Position numbers and translations under genes: made by a program. The notes under the pieces are model-generated. The model saw nothing but the letters and a program-made list of their open reading frames with translations. It was not told where the DNA came from and ran no database searches. DNA of 9,271 nucleotides from an uncultured Caulobacteraceae bacterium (lineage in GTDB: Bacteria > Pseudomonadota > Alphaproteobacteria > Caulobacterales > Caulobacteraceae), in NCBI GenBank assembly GCA_937910255.1, contig CALEOQ010000311.1, forward strand, positions 1-9,271. Reading direction: 5' to 3'. Below, piece after piece: positions 6,490-9,271 of the stretch (position 1 is the first letter of the stretch; each line of letters begins with the position of its first letter).

Positions 6490-7884
6490 TTGGAAGTCTC
6501 GACCGAAGAGTCCGTGGGCCCGGAACCGGCCAAGGCCCGCGCCGGGCGCCAGATGGACCTGGTCCAGGGGCCGATCGGCAAGAGCCTGATCGCCTTCACC
6601 CTGCCGGTGCTGGGCGCCAACCTGCTGCAGTCGCTGAACGGCACCGCCAACGCCGCCTGGGTCAGCCACATCCTGGGACCGGCCGCCCTGACGGCCACAG
6701 CCAACGCCAACAACATCCTGTTCCTGCTGCTCGGCGCGGTGTTTGGCCTGGCCATGGCCGCCAATCTGCTGATCGCCCAGGCGGTGGGGGCGGGCGCCAC
6801 CGATCAGGTGAAGCGGGTGGCCGGCTCCAGCACCCTGTTCTTCGCCGTGATGTCGATGGGCGTCGGGATCACCGGGGTCCTCGCCACGCCGGCCATTCTG
6901 GACGCCATGGGCACGCCGGGCGACGCCCGGGCCGACGCCATCACCTATCTGCGGGTGATCTTCGCGGCCATGCCGTTCATGTACTTCTTCTCCTTCGTGA
7001 TGATGGCCATGCGCGGGGCCGGGGATTCCCGGACGCCCTTCTACTTCTCCCTCTGCGCGGTGGGCCTCGACATCATCCTCAACCCGGTCCTGATCATGGG
7101 CCTGGGACCGGCGCCGCAGCTGGGCATCGCCGGTTCGGCCGCCGCCACCCTGATCAGCCAGACGGTGACCCTGGCCGGCATGATCACCTATCTCTACCGC
7201 AGCGGCAGCGTGCTGGTCCTGCGCCGCGGCGAGTGGGGGATGCTGCGCCCTGATCCAGCCATCCTGCGCACCCTGGTGGTCAAGGGCCTGCCCATGGCCA
7301 TGCACATGCTGGTGGTGTCGGGCGCGGCCCTGGTCATGCTGACCTTCGTCAACACCTATGGGTCGCAGACGGCCGCGGCCTATGCCGCCTCCCTGCAGCT
7401 GTGGACCTATATCCAGATGCCGGCCATGGCCCTGGGGGCGGCGGTGTCCTCCATGGCCGCGCAGAATGTCGGGGCCGGGCGCATGGACCGGGTCGATCGG
7501 GTCGCCCAGATGGGCGCCCTGTTCGCTGTGGGCATGACGGCCGCGCCGGTGGTGCTGATCTATCTGGTGGAGCCGATCGTGCTGCAGCTCTTCCTGCCGG
7601 CCGACAGCGCCTCCACCCCCATCGCCCGGCATATCAACGCCCTGGCCATGTGGGGCTTCATCCCGTTCGGCGTGGCCTTCATCTTCGCCGGCGTGGTGCG
7701 GGCCACCGGCGCGGTGATCGCCCCCCTGCTGGCCATGGTCGTCTCGCTGTGGGTGGTGCGCATCCCCTTCGTCCACTTCATGATCCCGGTGATCGGCGCC
7801 GACGCGATCTGGTGGAGCTTTCCGGTCGGGTCGCTGGCGTCGATGGCGATGGCGGCGGTCCCTTCGCGAAGAAGATCGCGCTAA
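6490..7884 (+). CDS. MATE-family multidrug/organic cation efflux transporter, C-terminus probably replaced
   Basis: 464-residue inner-membrane transporter of the MATE family (Na+- or H+-coupled antiport of drugs and other organic compounds). After a short hydrophilic leader, QGPIGKSLIAFTLPVLGANLLQSLNG (~26-51) opens the first of about 12 hydrophobic segments, arranged as two similar halves; the second half begins near 255 (RTLVVKGLPMAMHML). AMRGAGDSRTPF (~173-184) in the first half and FAGVVRATG (~399-407) in the second are the repeated loop motifs of the family. The start is unsure: TTG 6490 with GGGGA 7 nt upstream, or ATG 6553 just before the conserved part. The last residues (PSRRRSR) after SMAMAAV are not MATE-like, homologues usually continuing with a Tyr/Trp-rich short tail, and they coincide with an abrupt base-composition change. 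About 10 native residues seem to be missing. Substrate unknown. Confidence 0.85.
   Translation: MEVSTEESVGPEPAKARAGRQMDLVQGPIGKSLIAFTLPVLGANLLQSLNGTANAAWVSHILGPAALTATANANNILFLLLGAVFGLAMAANLLIAQAVGAGATDQVKRVAGSSTLFFAVMSMGVGITGVLATPAILDAMGTPGDARADAITYLRVIFAAMPFMYFFSFVMMAMRGAGDSRTPFYFSLCAVGLDIILNPVLIMGLGPAPQLGIAGSAAATLISQTVTLAGMITYLYRSGSVLVLRRGEWGMLRPDPAILRTLVVKGLPMAMHMLVVSGAALVMLTFVNTYGSQTAAAYAASLQLWTYIQMPAMALGAAVSSMAAQNVGAGRMDRVDRVAQMGALFAVGMTAAPVVLIYLVEPIVLQLFLPADSASTPIARHINALAMWGFIPFGVAFIFAGVVRATGAVIAPLLAMVVSLWVVRIPFVHFMIPVIGADAIWWSFPVGSLASMAMAAVPSRRRSR
7853..7866. other. Probable junction between two unrelated DNAs
   Basis: Left of here the sequence is ~65% GC with strong third-position GC (39 of 60 bases in line 7141). 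Right of here, lines 7981 and 8101 have 26 and 22 of 60. The MATE frame loses its expected C-terminus here and a minus-strand gene from the right loses its body here. No target-site duplication, IS end or tRNA is visible, so either a chimeric assembly or an insertion is possible; the exact base is uncertain by several nucleotides. Confidence 0.6.
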
Positions 7885-7936
7885 CAACATATCCCTTTGT
7901 TTGTGCCACGTCCTGAACGGGAGTGATAACGTCCAT
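7860..7936 (-). pseudogene. 5' fragment of an unknown gene cut at the junction
   Basis: A minus-strand ATG at 7936-7934 has AGGAG (7949-7945) 8 nt upstream and lies 15 bp after the stop of the hypothetical gene at 7952, as expected for the next gene of an operon. It reads MDVITPVQDVAQTKGYVV and on through SAIFFAKG up to about 7860. Beyond this the frame is merely the antisense of the MATE gene (Pro/Ser/Arg-rich) and stops at 7778. The first ~26 codons therefore look genuine and the rest is missing. The family is not recognisable from this fragment. Confidence 0.45.
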
Positions 7937-7951
7937 TAGTTCTGCTCCTCG

Positions 7952-8416
7952 TTAGACTTGCTCAATTACTGAAATGCGCCATGATCCAAGAATTTCGTCG
8001 TCGTACAGAAGATCCAGAGAGAAAGCTCCGTTTTTGGTTGGTATGATGTGTTGAGGCATTGGGATTACGTATTCGGCAACCGTTACGGGATCAGCCGCCA
8101 CCACTTTTATCTGCACCTGAAATACAATACTAGCGTCTGACAAATCGACGAATTTAAGTTCGAGGTCAATTTCACCATGAACTCCAACCAGGGCCAAGTA
8201 AAGGAATGGTGTTCCAGGCCTAGTGAATGGTCCCGTAATCAGCTTCATTCCTTCGCCGGCTGTTGGGGGCACTGGAGGGGCTGATGGCGGCGGTGTTTTG
8301 GCCACCGGGGTTCTGAAGTAAGTCGTAAACGTCCCCGCGATGACGTGTTTTCCGGTTATCCGATCTTGGTACACATGATCCGCGAGCACCATTGCTTGCA
8401 AGACTGGCTTTGGCAT
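7952..8416 (-). CDS. Hypothetical beta-rich protein, DUF6941-like
   Basis: 154 residues from ATG 8416; the frame is open to 8536 but the N-terminal MPKPVLQAMVLADHVYQDRI looks like a natural start. No Shine-Dalgarno is visible; TACAAT (8438-8433) could be a -10 box giving a very short leader. The pattern of a short strand, DRITGKHVIAGTF (18-30), a Pro-rich insert (41-52, TPPPSAPPVPPT), then alternating hydrophobic strands (FLYLALVGV, IDLELKFVDL, IVFQVQIKVV, FSLDLLYDD) resembles small proteins annotated as DUF6941 in planctomycetes. This is recalled, not searched. No signal peptide or membrane segment; function unknown. Its base composition is clearly lower in GC than the rml/MATE part. An apparent second gene begins 15 bp downstream and is cut off. 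Confidence 0.65.
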   Translation of the reverse strand: MPKPVLQAMVLADHVYQDRITGKHVIAGTFTTYFRTPVAKTPPPSAPPVPPTAGEGMKLITGPFTRPGTPFLYLALVGVHGEIDLELKFVDLSDASIVFQVQIKVVAADPVTVAEYVIPMPQHIIPTKNGAFSLDLLYDDEILGSWRISVIEQV

Positions 8417-9123
8417 GGTCAAGACTAGTGAGATTGTAAGTTTTAGTGAACTCTTGCGGCCGACCTCCGACGGGTCAATGCCAATATCATTAAGCGTACC
8501 ACGCAATGCGACGCGCCACCAGCAATTCACGCGCAAGCCATTAGCCCACGGGCCATCCGCCGCCCGTCTGACGCCCGAACTCGGCTTCCCGGCGCTGACC
8601 GCTGAATGTGCCGATCGTGCGTCCGTCGCTTTTCTGGGCGGTCGTGGGCACGCCGAGGCTAGTTATCGTCGCGTGAGGTCGGTAAGTGGGGCCTGGCTCA
8701 GTTACGTTCTTGAAGTCGCCGCATTTTGGGCTTTTCGTTGTGGGATTTGATATCCTACACAGGCCAAGCAGTCGTGAAGGGTGGAGAACTTAGAAAAACA
8801 AAACGACCTGATTCGAGTCTTTGAAAATGAGCTGAGCGCTATGTCAAACTTGTCGTTTCGACACACAATCATCCTTCCTATGGTCGCAGGTTGAGCGCGA
8901 TGGCAATTGAGAATAGGAAGCAAAGTCGTTTCATGGGTTGACCCCTCCTGCAGCAATCCAATGCCTCGTGTCGTGTCAGGAAGTGTCCCAGCCTGGGACA
9001 CTTGTTGGTAAATGGCTAATCTCGAATGCCAGCGCGCCATGTTGCCCAAACGCAAGCCAGCCTAGCAAACCATTCAGCGAAAAGCTCGTAGCAAGCCCAG
9101 GAAAAGCCGCTGCCGCACGATCG
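8417..9123. other. Stretch without a convincing gene
   Basis: About 700 bp upstream of the DUF6941-like gene. Open frames exist on both strands (for example 8415-8750 plus and 8702-9055 minus) but their translations are mixed in composition, have no RBS and show no recognisable domain. A 37-codon frame 8781-8894 (GTG start, AAGG directly abutting) is noted but not supported. The only clear structure is the inverted repeat at 8981-9003. No tRNA, CRISPR or IS terminus was seen. Confidence 0.55.
8981..9003. repeat. Perfect 23-bp inverted repeat (10-3-10)
   Basis: AAGTGTCCCA-GCC-TGGGACACTT is a perfect dyad with 10-bp arms. No T-run follows on either strand, so it is more like a protein-binding site or a mobile repeat than an intrinsic terminator. 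A TGTCCCA/TGGGACA core is symmetrical enough for a dimeric regulator. No gene next to it is certain. Confidence 0.6.
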
Positions 9124-9181
9124 AGATCGGAAGAGCGTCGTGGAGGGAAAGAGTGTAGATCTCGGTGGTCGCCGGATCATT
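9124..9181 (+). other. Illumina TruSeq universal (P5-side) adapter read-through
   Basis: From AGATCGGAAGAGCGTCGTG (9124-9142) through GAGTGTAGATCTCGGTGGTC to GCCG-ATCATT at 9181, the sequence matches the reverse complement of the TruSeq universal adapter over 58 nt with only two T-to-G differences (9143 and 9175). The run of A after it is what sequencers read beyond the end of the adapter. The plus-strand frame through it gives the known artefact peptide ERRGGKECRSRWSP. This is not genomic. Confidence 0.97.
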
Positions 9182-9227
9182 AAAAAAAAAAACAACAGAA
9201 AAACACACGTCTGACCTCCACCGTACT
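9182..9227 (+). other. Poly-A and degraded index-side Illumina adapter
   Basis: After a run of about 11 A (9182-9192), CACACGTCTGA (9204-9214) followed by CTCCA (9216-9220) matches the TruSeq index-side adapter (CACACGTCTGAACTCCAGTCAC) with a few errors; the preceding bases 9192-9203 match AGATCGGAAGAG at 7 of 12. It is low-quality read-through of the second adapter. The last ~44 nt (9228-9271) are unassigned and should be treated as unreliable. Confidence 0.85.
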
Positions 9228-9271
9228 CTGTAATTACAGCCTAGCGCGTTGCGCAGCTAGCTCCATCTCCC

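Noticed and set aside
7862..7871. CTTCGCGAAG palindrome at the join
   Set aside because: Ten bases with no matching partner, target duplication or transposase nearby; not enough to call a mobile-element end.
6400..7890. 496-codon minus-strand open frame
   Set aside because: Antisense to the MATE gene, with His/Gly/Arg-rich translation and no recognisable fold or RBS.
8808..8822. TTCGAGTC resembling a tRNA T-loop
   Set aside because: No flanking T-stem, anticodon arm or acceptor stem can be formed.
8781..8894. 37-codon plus-strand frame (GTG start)
   Set aside because: Purines abut the start without spacing, there is no recognisable product, and such a short frame is expected by chance in AT-richer DNA.
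8702..9055. 117-codon minus-strand frame
   Set aside because: Mixed composition, no RBS or domain, and it spans the 23-bp inverted repeat.
8938..9183. 81-codon plus-strand frame
   Set aside because: Its C-terminal part is translated sequencing adapter.

Overview
The first 7.86 kb is GC-rich DNA of alphaproteobacterial type. Codon usage, SD/ATGA-coupled genes and the gene set suggest a Caulobacterales-like organism (Caulobacter/Phenylobacterium/Brevundimonas), a placement made from memory of the families without a search. The window behaves like one unfinished metagenome contig. It opens with about 120 nt of nearly pure G and closes with both Illumina adapter sequences, so its two ends are not genomic.

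Layout: poly-G artefact (1-~120); a gene-free stretch with a pair of REP-like palindromes (~208-293); on the minus strand a TetR-type DNA-binding domain fused in frame to a GT4 glycosyltransferase (318-1793), with a perfect 17-bp operator-like palindrome touching its start codon; an LpxH-like metallophosphoesterase (1845-2705, minus); a divergent TetR/AcrR regulator (2846-3481, plus); the dTDP-rhamnose genes rmlA, rmlD and rmlB as a tightly overlapping minus-strand operon transcribed B-D-A (3490-6325) without rmlC; and a divergent MATE-family transporter (6490-7884, plus).

At about 7855-7865 the character of the DNA changes. GC falls from about 65% to about 37-43% in hand-counted lines, the MATE C-terminus ends in an arginine-rich tail unlike the family, and a minus-strand gene that starts well at 7936 runs straight into the antisense of MATE. 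From there to 9123 lies DNA of apparently different origin: one small beta-rich protein with a Pro-rich insert (7952-8416, minus; resembling DUF6941-type proteins of planctomycetes from memory), then about 700 bp with no convincing gene but with a perfect 23-bp inverted repeat. Whether this is a genomic insertion or a chimeric join cannot be settled from sequence alone; the adapter at the end makes a chimera the more likely reading.

Functionally, the left part reads as a cell-envelope glycan neighbourhood: dTDP-L-rhamnose precursor supply, a glycosyltransferase that could use an NDP-sugar, and a phosphoesterase of the UDP-diacylglucosamine hydrolase family, with two TetR-type DNA-binding proteins. 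The most unusual element is the TetR-glycosyltransferase fusion with its own candidate operator.
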